Notes: generated by a model from the sequence alone, not told the origin. Counted from the first letter of the stretch, positions 1-5,848 are shown. The stretch: 7,057 bases of DNA from Actinosomnolentus pattersoniae (SeqCode) (GCA_013817655.1 JACDCJ010000105.1:1-7057), one strand, 5' to 3'. A program made the numbers and translations.

Positions 1-128
1 GATGTCTTCGGTATCAGACGGCCGTCCCCGAGGGACTGCTCGCATTGAACTTCAAAGGCGTCGAGCGCGACGAGGCCGATCGAATCGCGCTTTCGATCCT
101 GCGACCACCGGCCTCCGGAGGCGAATAG
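1..128 (+). CDS. C-terminal end of a truncated gene, possible DUF4367-like tail
   Basis: The third forward frame is open from the window edge to a TAG at 126-128 and gives 41 residues, including a stretch close to EGLLALNFKGVERDEADRIA and ending in SGGE. The pattern is a short hydrophobic strand, a polar turn, then an amphipathic helix of the type DEADRIALSIL. It matches the pattern that ends the two genes at 2420-3382 (LAQIDSDLPAETVIEVAVSL) and 3379-4515 (HVELTSHDLSFDEMIDLARSL). In DUF4367-type proteins such a tail usually closes the domain. I infer that this is the end of a third related protein, but 41 residues cannot prove it. The start lies outside the window. The second forward frame is also open here but is arginine-rich and looks like a shadow. 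Confidence 0.5.
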   Translation, partial: CLRYQTAVPEGLLALNFKGVERDEADRIALSILRPPASGGE

Positions 129-156
129 CGAGGGCCGGCATTAGCTTCGAGATCGC

Positions 157-185
157 TTGACCCATCCCGCACTGCAGCGTAAGAA
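157..185 (+). promoter_or_regulatory. possible sigma-70-type promoter for the small membrane protein
   Basis: TTGACC at 157-162 matches five of six bases of the -35 consensus. A 17-base spacer follows, then TAAGAA at 180-185, a weak -10 match (three of six). Transcription would begin near 192 and leave a leader of about 40 bases before the ATG at 232. The -10 is poor, so this is a suggestion only. The TTG of this hexamer could also be read as a start codon, but it has no Shine-Dalgarno sequence. Confidence 0.25.
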
Positions 186-231
186 GAGTTCGCTGGGCAA
201 GAGAATTCAGCTGTCGAGGGGAGTGAGGGGG

Positions 232-390
232 ATGGTGAACGTGAATGGGGTCGCGGGCCTGCTGAGTCTGGGCCTAGGTGTGTTGGTGATAGCTTTCTTG
301 GGACTTGGGTGCAGGTTCTTCCTGGCCGGCATCAAGTACTTCAAGCAGAACAGCATGGTCGAGGGACCGCTGCGCACTGACCGGGCCTGA
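232..390 (+). CDS. small single-pass membrane protein, hypothetical
   Basis: Encodes 52 residues. A glycine- and leucine-rich hydrophobic stretch at about residues 5-28 (GVAGLLSLGLGVLVIAFLGL within it) is long enough for one membrane-spanning helix. It is followed by a short basic and polar tail (KYFKQN, then EGPLRTDRA). I chose the ATG at 232 because a purine-rich GAGGGGAGTGAGGGG lies just upstream as a strong ribosome binding site. A TTG at 157 would add 25 basic residues but has no such site. The frame has no recognisable family. The gene ends 35 bases before the end of the minus-strand propeller gene and so converges on it. Short length and lack of homology leave some doubt that it is a gene; the ribosome site and clean helix favour it. 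Confidence 0.5.
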   Translation: MVNVNGVAGLLSLGLGVLVIAFLGLGCRFFLAGIKYFKQNSMVEGPLRTDRA

Positions 391-425
391 CTTCGGGCTA
401 CTCCTCTCAGGCACGGACGACACGC

Positions 426-1628
426 CTATCGTCCCCAATCGCGCAGGGGTTCTCTTAGTACTGTCGACGGCAATCGTCCTCGTTCTACCCCATCCCTGTC
501 GATGATCAAGACGTCTCTCCGATCGGGCGACAACGGCGCAAGCGCCAGCCAGCGCCCGCTTGGGCTCCACTCCAGCCCTCGAATGGTCGGATAGTCTCGG
601 CCGTCGCTTGAAACCAGGAGCGACTCTGCGCCGGTCCGTGGATCGAGGAGATACACGTCGGTGATCAGGTACGGGGCTCGCCCCTGCGTGTAGGCGAGGA
701 CGTCCTCAACAGGGGACCATTCGAACCACTCTGCGAACTCGGTGCTCGGTTGACCCAGGGCCACGAAGTCGCCGGTAGATGTGAAGACCATGGGGACCAC
801 GAAGGCGGACTCGGTGCCACCGTCGAGGAACACCAGCGTGGCCAGGTACCGTCCGGAAGAGGACCATTTCGTCAGGGTGAATTGGCCTGGCCGCCCCAGG
901 CCGGCCTTCGCCAGAGCGGGTCCTCCGCTCTTTCCTCCGTCCGGAGGGACCAACAGCGAGAGGTCACCGTTGGCGATGTCGATCAGACGAATGTCCTCCG
1001 CGGTGTCAACGACCAGGGTCGCGCCGTCTGGTGCCCAATCGAAGAAGTAGGCGTGGACCTTGGGGAAGCAGCGGCTCACTCTGGTTCCGAGCTCGACCAC
1101 ACAGGCCCTGGTCGAAAGCGGCTGGCCGTTGCCAGGTTCGAGGGGGTCGCCTCGATGGGTCGACACCAGGTAGGCGACCTGAGAACCGTCTGGGGACCAG
1201 GCCGCATCGTTCAGGATCTCGTTCGGTCCTGCTCGAGCGATCGAGGTCGTCCTTCCGGTCGAAGGGTTGAGTACGAGGAGTTCCAGATCCCTATGACACC
1301 CTCTGGGGATGCGGCCCCTGGCGGCTAGGATGAGGGAGCCGTCGGGCGAGACCTCGTGAGCATATGTGTACCCGAGATCCTGTTCGCCTTCCTTGGAGAC
1401 GAGCCTGCTCCTGCATCCGGGGGAGGCCATCAGGAGGCTTCCCTCAGGAACGACGGCACTCGAGCCAGCGTCCGCCGGAGTCGCCGGCTCGGTGAGCCTC
1501 GATACCGGAGTCGCCGGCTCGGTGAGCCTCGTTGCCGGAGTCGAGCTCACGACCAGGCCGAAGTAGACCAGCGACCCGGTGACGGCCAGAGCGACCAGAA
1601 TGGCGGCTACCCTCGCCGGTCGTCGCAT
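426..1628 (-). CDS. membrane-anchored or secreted WD40/PD40 (TolB-like) beta-propeller protein
   Basis: Encodes 400 residues. The N-terminus has a basic start (MRRPAR) and a hydrophobic helix at about 7-27, which acts as a signal peptide or anchor. A Pro/Thr/Ala-rich linker follows (about 28-62) with a perfect decapeptide-type tandem repeat. The rest is a propeller with six recognisable PD40-type strands: VSPDGSLILAA (about 93), WSPDGSQVAYL (144), WAPDGATLVVD (198), WSSSGRYLATL (255), WSPVEDVLAYT (304) and WSPSGRWLALA (354). Such TolB-like propellers usually bind proteins or carbohydrates; no catalytic motif is seen. Cys72, Cys111, Cys176 and Cys187 could form disulfides in an exported domain. 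The ATG at 1628 has GGGAGAG eight bases upstream. The gene is transcribed away from the plus-strand run that starts near 1850. The ligand cannot be told from sequence. Confidence 0.85.
   Translation of the reverse strand: MRRPARVAAILVALAVTGSLVYFGLVVSSTPATRLTEPATPVSRLTEPATPADAGSSAVVPEGSLLMASPGCRSRLVSKEGEQDLGYTYAHEVSPDGSLILAARGRIPRGCHRDLELLVLNPSTGRTTSIARAGPNEILNDAAWSPDGSQVAYLVSTHRGDPLEPGNGQPLSTRACVVELGTRVSRCFPKVHAYFFDWAPDGATLVVDTAEDIRLIDIANGDLSLLVPPDGGKSGGPALAKAGLGRPGQFTLTKWSSSGRYLATLVFLDGGTESAFVVPMVFTSTGDFVALGQPSTEFAEWFEWSPVEDVLAYTQGRAPYLITDVYLLDPRTGAESLLVSSDGRDYPTIRGLEWSPSGRWLALAPLSPDRRDVLIIDRDGVERGRLPSTVLREPLRDWGR
1475..1542. repeat. 30-bp in-frame tandem repeat within the propeller gene
   Basis: Two consecutive 30-base units (1475-1504 and 1505-1534) share their first 27 bases exactly, and a third unit begins (CCGGAGTCG, 1535-1542) before diverging. 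Thirty bases is ten codons, so the array encodes two decapeptides (RLTEPATPVS, then RLTEPATPAD) at residues 34-53 of the propeller protein, directly after its membrane helix. It therefore varies the length of a flexible Pro/Thr linker without shifting the frame. Near-identity at the DNA level suggests recent duplication by slippage. Confidence 0.85.
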
Positions 1629-1636
1629 TCTCTAGG

Positions 1637-1643
1637 CTCTCCC
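1637..1643 (-). promoter_or_regulatory. ribosome binding site of the propeller gene
   Basis: On the minus strand the bases read GGGAGAG, eight bases before the ATG at 1628-1626. This spacing is usual for a Shine-Dalgarno sequence and supports this start over others in the frame. Confidence 0.6.
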
Positions 1644-1821
1644 GTCGTCGTTCGTGTCTGCTTGAACTCCCACTTCATCATCGAGAAGAAGACGAGCTGG
1701 CAAGCGATTCCGTTCGCCGTCCGTGTTAGTCCGAGCGGTCTTCCTCGGCCAGCCGTCCCCCGTGTCCGGCGCCTGGTGGCTGGAGCGGTCCACGCTGCCC
1801 GACTCGGCCTCCACCGAACCT

Positions 1822-1847
1822 CTTGACGGACCGATCCGTCTGTCAAG
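1822..1847. promoter_or_regulatory. imperfect inverted repeat, possible operator or leader hairpin
   Basis: The arms CTTGACGGAC (1822-1831) and GTCTGTCAAG (1838-1847) pair over ten positions with one G-T mismatch, around a six-base centre. The two outer ends carry TTGAC on opposite strands, as in divergent -35 elements, but neither has a good -10 at the expected distance. The right arm runs into AAGGAG at 1845-1850, just before the plus-strand gene. It could be an operator for a dimeric regulator serving both directions, or an mRNA hairpin that hides the ribosome site. No T-run follows, so it is not a typical terminator. Confidence 0.35.
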
Positions 1848-1849
1848 GA

Positions 1850-2368
1850 GTGAACGGGTTTCGGTGGCCACCATTGATGGCGCTCTGCATCTTGGTGGGA
1901 ATCGCATGTAGGTCGGTCCGCGAGGCGTCTTCGATCCCCACAGTCGAAGCTCGCCGCTCGAATTCGGCTTCTATGAGCGCCGCGCCAATCGGCCAATCCC
2001 TCACGGCCGCCCCGCCGAGCGTGATCGCCGCCGTGTTCCCGACGGAGGAGCCCTCTCTGCGGACTTCAACCGGAGAGGGGCATCTCGTCATCGAAGCTTC
2101 CCCCGTCGCTCTTGACCCCGAAAGGTTCATCTACCATGGCCCGCCGGGGAAGCTGATCCCGGAGGGGACCGAACGGGTGGGGGCAGTTCGGGGTGAGTGG
2201 TTTCGGGTTTCCCCGTCGAACATCGGCAGCATTTTTGCCAATCATCTCGTCTTGGTGTGGACGGTGGGAGACCACACCTACGGCGTGGGCTTCCACGGGT
2301 CGAGCGAGGCAAGCAGGGTCTGGGGCTCCGCCGTGGCTAGCAGCCTCACCTTCGTCTCGGCGGAGTAG
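1850..2368 (+). CDS. small exported or lipoprotein-like hypothetical protein
   Basis: Encodes about 172 residues from the GTG at 1850. The start is uncertain: TTG at 1823 and ATG at 1877 are in frame, and none has a well-spaced ribosome site. From 1850 the N-terminus has one arginine, then a hydrophobic stretch LMALCILVGIAC (residues 9-20), so it looks like a signal peptide. Cys20 could be lipidated, although GIAC fits the lipobox poorly. A Ser/Ala/Pro-rich low-complexity linker follows to about residue 75. The C-terminal half looks folded and ends with a strand-rich region including HLVLVWTVGDHTYGVGFHG at about 132-150. I do not recognise a family. It sits 51 bases upstream of the tandem LolA/DUF4367-like genes, in the same direction, and probably belongs with them. 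Confidence 0.65.
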   Translation: MNGFRWPPLMALCILVGIACRSVREASSIPTVEARRSNSASMSAAPIGQSLTAAPPSVIAAVFPTEEPSLRTSTGEGHLVIEASPVALDPERFIYHGPPGKLIPEGTERVGAVRGEWFRVSPSNIGSIFANHLVLVWTVGDHTYGVGFHGSSEASRVWGSAVASSLTFVSAE

Positions 2369-2407
2369 CGGCCGGTGACGGCAGACAAGAGCTTGGGATC
2401 AGCGACG

Positions 2408-2420
2408 TAGCATGTTTTCG
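2408..2420 (+). promoter_or_regulatory. possible -10 element giving a leaderless start at the first LolA/DUF4367-like gene
   Basis: TAGCAT at 2408-2413 fits the TANNNT core common at actinobacterial -10 elements. If it occupies -12 to -7, transcription would begin at 2420, the first base of the GTG start codon. The gene lacks any Shine-Dalgarno sequence, as expected for a leaderless mRNA. No -35 match is visible at normal spacing, and a six-base motif with three free positions can occur by chance. Confidence 0.3.
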
Positions 2421-3382
2421 TGACAAGGCAGAGGCTCGCAGATGTCCTCGAGACCATCTACGAAAGTCGCCGTCGGTTTCGCACCGTCCGGGCCTCCGGT
2501 CGCTCGCACGGCAGGGACTGGCGCCTGTGGTGGGCGGGGCCGCGCCACGTTCGCACCGAGGAGGCGCATCGGGGGGGCTCGCTCGTGACGGTGCGGGCGG
2601 ACGCTGGCTGGTGGATGCGTCTTCCGAACGGAAAGGTCGAGACGAACAACGGCGACGAGAGCGTCCAGGTTGGCTTCAACTCGTCGATCTTGCAGATCCT
2701 GCAGTCGCGGGCGCTGCTCTCCTCGGCGATCCTTCAGATCCTTGGAGACGACGTCATAGCGGGACGGCCCGCGGCCACGCTTCGGGCGCGGCCTCGCCAG
2801 GAGAGCGAGCACGCGAGATGGTGGAGTTCCACAGAGCCGTTCGATGTCGCGATCGACCTGCAGCGCGGCATCGTTCTGCGGGGTCCTCAGCTCGATGTCA
2901 CCGAGGTGGCCTTCGACGAAGACTTCGGCGACGGGGTGTTCGGCCCCCTCGCCCGGCGGGGCGAACCCGTCCGTGACGTAACTGTCCGGCCGCGGGAGGT
3001 CAGCCTCGAGGAGGCCCGCGCAACCGTGCCGTTCCCGATCCTCCTCCCCACCGTCCTCCCCGAGGGCGCCCGCCTTACCCGCTGTCTCATCAGCCCGGAG
3101 ATCCCCCCCGTCTGGGTCGGCCTTTCCTGGGTCATCGTCCCCGGGATTCGATACTTCCTTCACCTACGGCAGGGTCCCGATGTGGAGTCGGCGCCCGCAT
3201 CACCCGACTGGCGGGAGGTCTCCCAGGGCGAAGTGACGGTACGGGTGAGGGAGGCCCGGGGCGCTGGGTTCCGGTCCGTCAGCGCCGCGATCGATCGCAA
3301 TGGCACCCTGGCCCAGATCGACTCCGATCTTCCAGCGGAGACCGTCATCGAGGTGGCGGTTTCGCTCGGAGCCGGGGAATGA
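2420..3382 (+). CDS. LolA/RseB-fold plus DUF4367-like protein, paralog 1
   Basis: Encodes 320 residues from a GTG; an in-frame TAG at 2408-2410 excludes any longer start. Residues 1-175 resemble the LolA/LppX/RseB fold: an initial helix (LADVLETIYESRRRFRTVRA), then strands with WRLWWAGPRHVRTE (34-47), GWWMRLPNGKVETN (63-76), VIAGRPAATLRARPR (112-126) and a FDVAIDLQRGIVLRG hairpin (141-155). Residues 195-318 resemble DUF4367, with SLEEARATVPFPILLPTVLP (195-214) as the typical opening. Proteins with these folds usually bind lipids or act in envelope stress sensing after export. No signal peptide or membrane helix is seen here, which is odd for the family. It overlaps the next gene by ATGA, so the two are probably translated together. 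The family call is from memory of motifs; the ligand is unknown. Confidence 0.7.
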   Translation: MTRQRLADVLETIYESRRRFRTVRASGRSHGRDWRLWWAGPRHVRTEEAHRGGSLVTVRADAGWWMRLPNGKVETNNGDESVQVGFNSSILQILQSRALLSSAILQILGDDVIAGRPAATLRARPRQESEHARWWSSTEPFDVAIDLQRGIVLRGPQLDVTEVAFDEDFGDGVFGPLARRGEPVRDVTVRPREVSLEEARATVPFPILLPTVLPEGARLTRCLISPEIPPVWVGLSWVIVPGIRYFLHLRQGPDVESAPASPDWREVSQGEVTVRVREARGAGFRSVSAAIDRNGTLAQIDSDLPAETVIEVAVSLGAGE

Positions 3383-4515
3383 GCGAGGTGGGGGAGATCC
3401 TCGAGCTCATGCACACGTCCGATCTTCGGTGGAGGACGCTCAGAGCCGAGGGCCGGGAATGGCGAGACGAGGCAGGGCACCTCGATGCGTTCCTCCGACG
3501 TCATCCCCAACGCTCGTCCACGAAGGTGCTGTCGTTCTCGGCCCGCGATCCCGGGGTCCCCGCGGGGGGCCGTCGCTCTGAAACCTCTGAGGAAACGTGG
3601 AAGTTGTGGCTGGCACCCGGCAAGGTTCGCTCCGAGTTCGAGGCGGGCGGGGAGACGGTGGCGGTCGTGATTCGGGGCGACACTTGGTGGAGCTGGTCGC
3701 CGTCGTGGGGGGCGCAGACGAATGGAGGGCGGAAGAACAGCACACACGGGACGGGTTCGGGCGAAGCGCTGATCGCTCCGGCCCGCATCCTGTCGTGCGC
3801 GAATCTCTTCGTTCGTGGCCGAACCACCGCTCTGGGACGGGCGGCGTTCGCTGTCCGGGCCGTGCCGGTGGCGAGCGACGAAGACGATGAGGGTCCGCTC
3901 GCGCTGCACGGCATCGGCTCGGGCGACGATTACGAGCTCATCGTCGATGCGGAGCGGGGGATCCTCCTGAGGAGCGAGGCGCGCCTGCGCGACCGACCCG
4001 TCCGCGTGCTCGAGATGCGGGACGTGTCGTTCGACGAGGATCTGCCCGAGGCCACGTTCGAGCTCGCTCCTCCAACAAGGGCGGCCTTCGAGACGATGAT
4101 GTCCGACCGCTCGCTCCTTCTCGAGGAGCTTCCCGGTGCTGTTCCCTTTACTGTCTTCGTACCACAGCGACCCTCAGCCGATCAGGTGGAAGTGTGGATG
4201 ACCCCCGAACGGTCGAGGGGGCGGGTTCCCCAATCGGTTCAAATCGCCTACACCTCGTCCGATGCATCACGGCGCGGCAGCTTGTCGCTCCTCGAGTCCG
4301 CGCAGCCGATGCCCCCCCTTGATTGGGTCAGCTGGCGCGAGAAGGACGAGGTGATGGTGGGCGAGGACCGCCGGATGGACCCGGCATTGAGGATGCTTCG
4401 GCTTCAACGCGAAGGGACCCACGTGGAGCTCACAAGCCACGACCTCTCCTTCGACGAAATGATCGACCTCGCGCGTTCCCTGGTGCCGCTGCCCCACGGG
4501 ACGCTCAGCCTGTAG
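3379..4515 (+). CDS. LolA/RseB-fold plus DUF4367-like protein, paralog 2
   Basis: Encodes 378 residues. The ATG overlaps the stop of the previous gene (ATGA at 3379-3382), which favours coupled translation. It repeats the layout of its neighbour: a first helix (EVGEILELMHTSDLRWRTLRA), WKLWLAPGKVRSEF (74-87), DTWWSWSPSWGAQTN (101-115), RGRTTALGRAAFAVRAVPV (146-164), and a YELIVDAERGILLRS hairpin (185-199) followed by VSFDEDLPEATFEL (216-229), where the neighbour has VAFDEDFGDGVF. The C-terminal part (about 245-370) is a more diverged DUF4367-like region ending in the helix DEMIDLARSLV. It is longer than its paralog mainly through extra residues at 33-70 and a charged loop at 165-180. No signal peptide or membrane helix is visible. 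Ancient tandem duplication is the simplest origin. The role is inferred, not shown. Confidence 0.7.
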   Translation: MSEVGEILELMHTSDLRWRTLRAEGREWRDEAGHLDAFLRRHPQRSSTKVLSFSARDPGVPAGGRRSETSEETWKLWLAPGKVRSEFEAGGETVAVVIRGDTWWSWSPSWGAQTNGGRKNSTHGTGSGEALIAPARILSCANLFVRGRTTALGRAAFAVRAVPVASDEDDEGPLALHGIGSGDDYELIVDAERGILLRSEARLRDRPVRVLEMRDVSFDEDLPEATFELAPPTRAAFETMMSDRSLLLEELPGAVPFTVFVPQRPSADQVEVWMTPERSRGRVPQSVQIAYTSSDASRRGSLSLLESAQPMPPLDWVSWREKDEVMVGEDRRMDPALRMLRLQREGTHVELTSHDLSFDEMIDLARSLVPLPHGTLSL

Positions 4516-4590
4516 CCCCCACGGACGGACGGGGCCTCGCGTGTGCGCCTCATTACCGAACCCGGCCGATCAGCTATCGGAGGTCGGGGG

Positions 4591-4629
4591 TTGTCTGGCC
4601 GTCGGGGCTCCGGTTTATTGTCGGCAGCA
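4591..4629 (+). promoter_or_regulatory. possible promoter giving a leaderless start at the cyclase gene
   Basis: TTGTCT at 4591-4596 matches four of six bases of the -35 consensus. TATTGT at 4616-4621 fits TANNNT and four of six bases of TATAAT, with a 19-base spacer; the overlapping TTTATT at 4614-4619 gives a 17-base spacer. With TATTGT at -12 to -7, transcription would begin at about 4628, next to the ATG at 4629. The bases before the ATG (GTCGGCAGC) hold no Shine-Dalgarno sequence, which agrees with leaderless translation. Confidence 0.4.
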
Positions 4630-5816
4630 TGCCGAAGCTCAGCGCCAGGGAACGGGCGAGCCTCCCGGACAGCGCGTTCGCATACGTCGACTCGCGCGGG
4701 AGGCGGCGCCTGCCGATCCACGACGAGGCGCACGTGCGGAACGCGCTCGCCCGCTTCGCCCGGGTCTCCTTCGAGAACGACGCGGCCCGGGAGCGCGCCC
4801 GCGTGCGACTGCTGAACGCCGCCAAGAAGTACGGCATCGTGCCGGTAGGATTCATCACCGGCCAGCTGCGATCCGAGCAACGGCACGCCGCGGCCGGTCG
4901 CCTGGTGATCGAGTTGGGTCGGATGGGGGCGCCAGGCGAGCTCGAGCATCAACTGCGAAGCGCCCTGCGGGACGCGACGCTGGCCGTCCTGCACTGGTCC
5001 GAGTCGGCGGGAGCGTACCTGGACGGCACCGGCAGGCCGGTCCCGATCCCCGCGGAGCAGGAAGAGCGCGCGGTGACCTACCTCGAGCGCAAGGGCCGGC
5101 CGATGACGGCGCTCGTGCACGATCCCGCCGCCCTCGATGATCCGGACCTTACCGAGACCGTCCTGGAAGCAGTGCGCTTCGTCGTCGAGAGGGAGAGTCT
5201 CCACGGCGAGATCCAGGCCCGGTCCACTGATGCAGCCACGCTGCCCACGGGTTTCGTGACCTTCCTCCTGACCGACATCGAGGACTCCACCGCGCTCCTC
5301 AGGCAACTGGGCGACCGTTACGCGGGCCTGCTGAACGACGTCCGGAGCACGGTCCGCCAAGCCGTGCTGCGGGCCGGCGGGCGTGAGGTCGACGTCCGGG
5401 CCGACGAGTTTTTCGCGGTCTTCGAGCGCGCGGCGGCGGCCATCGATGCGGCCGTGGCCGTCCAGCGAACGCTCGGGGAGCGGACATGGCCCGAGGGCCT
5501 CGAGTGCAGGGTCCGCGCCGGCATCCACAGCGGTCGTCCTACCCTCACCGACACCGGGTACATCGGTCTGTCGGTCCATACCGCGGCCCGTGTATGTTCG
5601 GTGGCCCACGGCGGCCAAATCGTCGTCTCCGGCGAGTCCAGAGCCGCCGTCGAGGGCTCGTTGCCGCCCGGCGTCAGGTTCCGAAACCTGGGTCGACGGC
5701 GCCTGCCCGGGCTTACGCGCGCCGAGGCGCTCTTCCAGGTGGAAGCGGAGGGACTCCTCGTGGACTTCCCGCCGCTACGGAGGAGCGCGGCTCGGCTCAC
5801 GAAGCAGGAGCGATAG
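4629..5816 (+). CDS. sensor-linked class III nucleotidyl cyclase homology-domain protein
   Basis: Encodes 395 residues. Residues 1-76 form a small basic domain (DSAFAYVDSRGRRRLPIHDE at 14-33, then a helical part) that I recall from actinobacterial proteins, perhaps DUF6582-like. Residues 100-195 resemble the GAF-like segment that precedes kinase domains in actinobacterial histidine kinases (ELEHQLRSALRDATLAVLHW, then MTALVHDPAALDDPDL) and end in a helical linker. Residues 208-371 are a class III adenylate/guanylate cyclase domain that would make cAMP or cGMP: FVTFLLTDIEDST has metal-ligand Asp216, VDVRADEFFAVF has Asp259, and VHTAARVC has Arg321. The usual lysine, GDG and Asn positions are altered to Asp255, Ala-Asp-Glu and His317, so activity and substrate are uncertain. 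The ATG at 4629 was chosen because the frame upstream overlaps the previous gene and lacks domain homology. No membrane segment; probably cytosolic. Confidence 0.8.
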   Translation: MPKLSARERASLPDSAFAYVDSRGRRRLPIHDEAHVRNALARFARVSFENDAARERARVRLLNAAKKYGIVPVGFITGQLRSEQRHAAAGRLVIELGRMGAPGELEHQLRSALRDATLAVLHWSESAGAYLDGTGRPVPIPAEQEERAVTYLERKGRPMTALVHDPAALDDPDLTETVLEAVRFVVERESLHGEIQARSTDAATLPTGFVTFLLTDIEDSTALLRQLGDRYAGLLNDVRSTVRQAVLRAGGREVDVRADEFFAVFERAAAAIDAAVAVQRTLGERTWPEGLECRVRAGIHSGRPTLTDTGYIGLSVHTAARVCSVAHGGQIVVSGESRAAVEGSLPPGVRFRNLGRRRLPGLTRAEALFQVEAEGLLVDFPPLRRSAARLTKQER

Positions 5817-5848
5817 CTCGGAACCGCCGGCCTCGAGGCTCGGGGGAC
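5817..5848. other. short convergent gap between the cyclase and amidase genes
   Basis: Only 32 bases separate the stops of the two converging genes. The gap contains the ten-base palindrome GCCTCGAGGC (5830-5839). It could fold into a small three-pair hairpin usable from both sides, but there is no T-run and no long stem, so I do not call it a terminator. Confidence 0.3.

Larger units (their letters stand above)
1629..1849. other. divergent intergenic region between the propeller gene and the plus-strand run
   Basis: About 220 bases separate the minus-strand start at 1628 from the first plausible plus-strand start. Both strands contain open frames here, but they are arginine-rich or lack ribosome sites and look like chance frames. 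The minus strand includes a short possible peptide beginning MMKWEFKQTRTTTGEP that runs into the propeller gene in another frame; I do not call it. Promoters for both directions should lie here. I find no convincing -35/-10 pair, only the inverted repeat at 1822-1847. Confidence 0.5.

Noticed and set aside
108..138. Inverted repeats near the first stop codon (GCCTCCGGAGGC at 111-122 and CCGGCC/GGCCGG arms)
   Set aside because: Stems are short, one lies inside the coding sequence and no T-run follows, so a terminator cannot be supported.
1607..1996. Minus-strand frame in the divergent region, ending in a short MMKWEFKQTRTTTGEP segment
   Set aside because: It has no ribosome site, overlaps both neighbouring genes and is arginine-rich; the short segment alone is too little to support a peptide gene.
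2371..2382. GCCG-GTGA-CGGC mini-hairpin between the lipoprotein-like gene and paralog 1
   Set aside because: A four-pair stem without a T-run is too weak to call a terminator or regulator.
2399..3163. A 254-codon open frame on the minus strand opposite paralog 1
   Set aside because: Composition is typical of an antisense shadow (rich in Arg, Pro, Asp) and the plus-strand frame shows paralogy to its neighbour.
4515..4535. GCCCC/GGGGC hairpin after paralog 2, considered as a terminator
   Set aside because: Only five pairs around an eleven-base loop and no T-run; likely chance in this base composition.
4323..4628. Upstream extension of the cyclase frame by 102 codons
   Set aside because: It overlaps the end of paralog 2 by almost 200 bases and has no domain similarity; the ATG at 4629 begins a recognisable domain and has a fitting -10 element.
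4404..5618. A 404-codon open frame on the minus strand opposite the cyclase gene
   Set aside because: It mirrors the plus-strand gene codon by codon, has no ribosome site and shows no domain, while the plus-strand frame has clear cyclase motifs. Long antisense frames are expected in GC-rich DNA.
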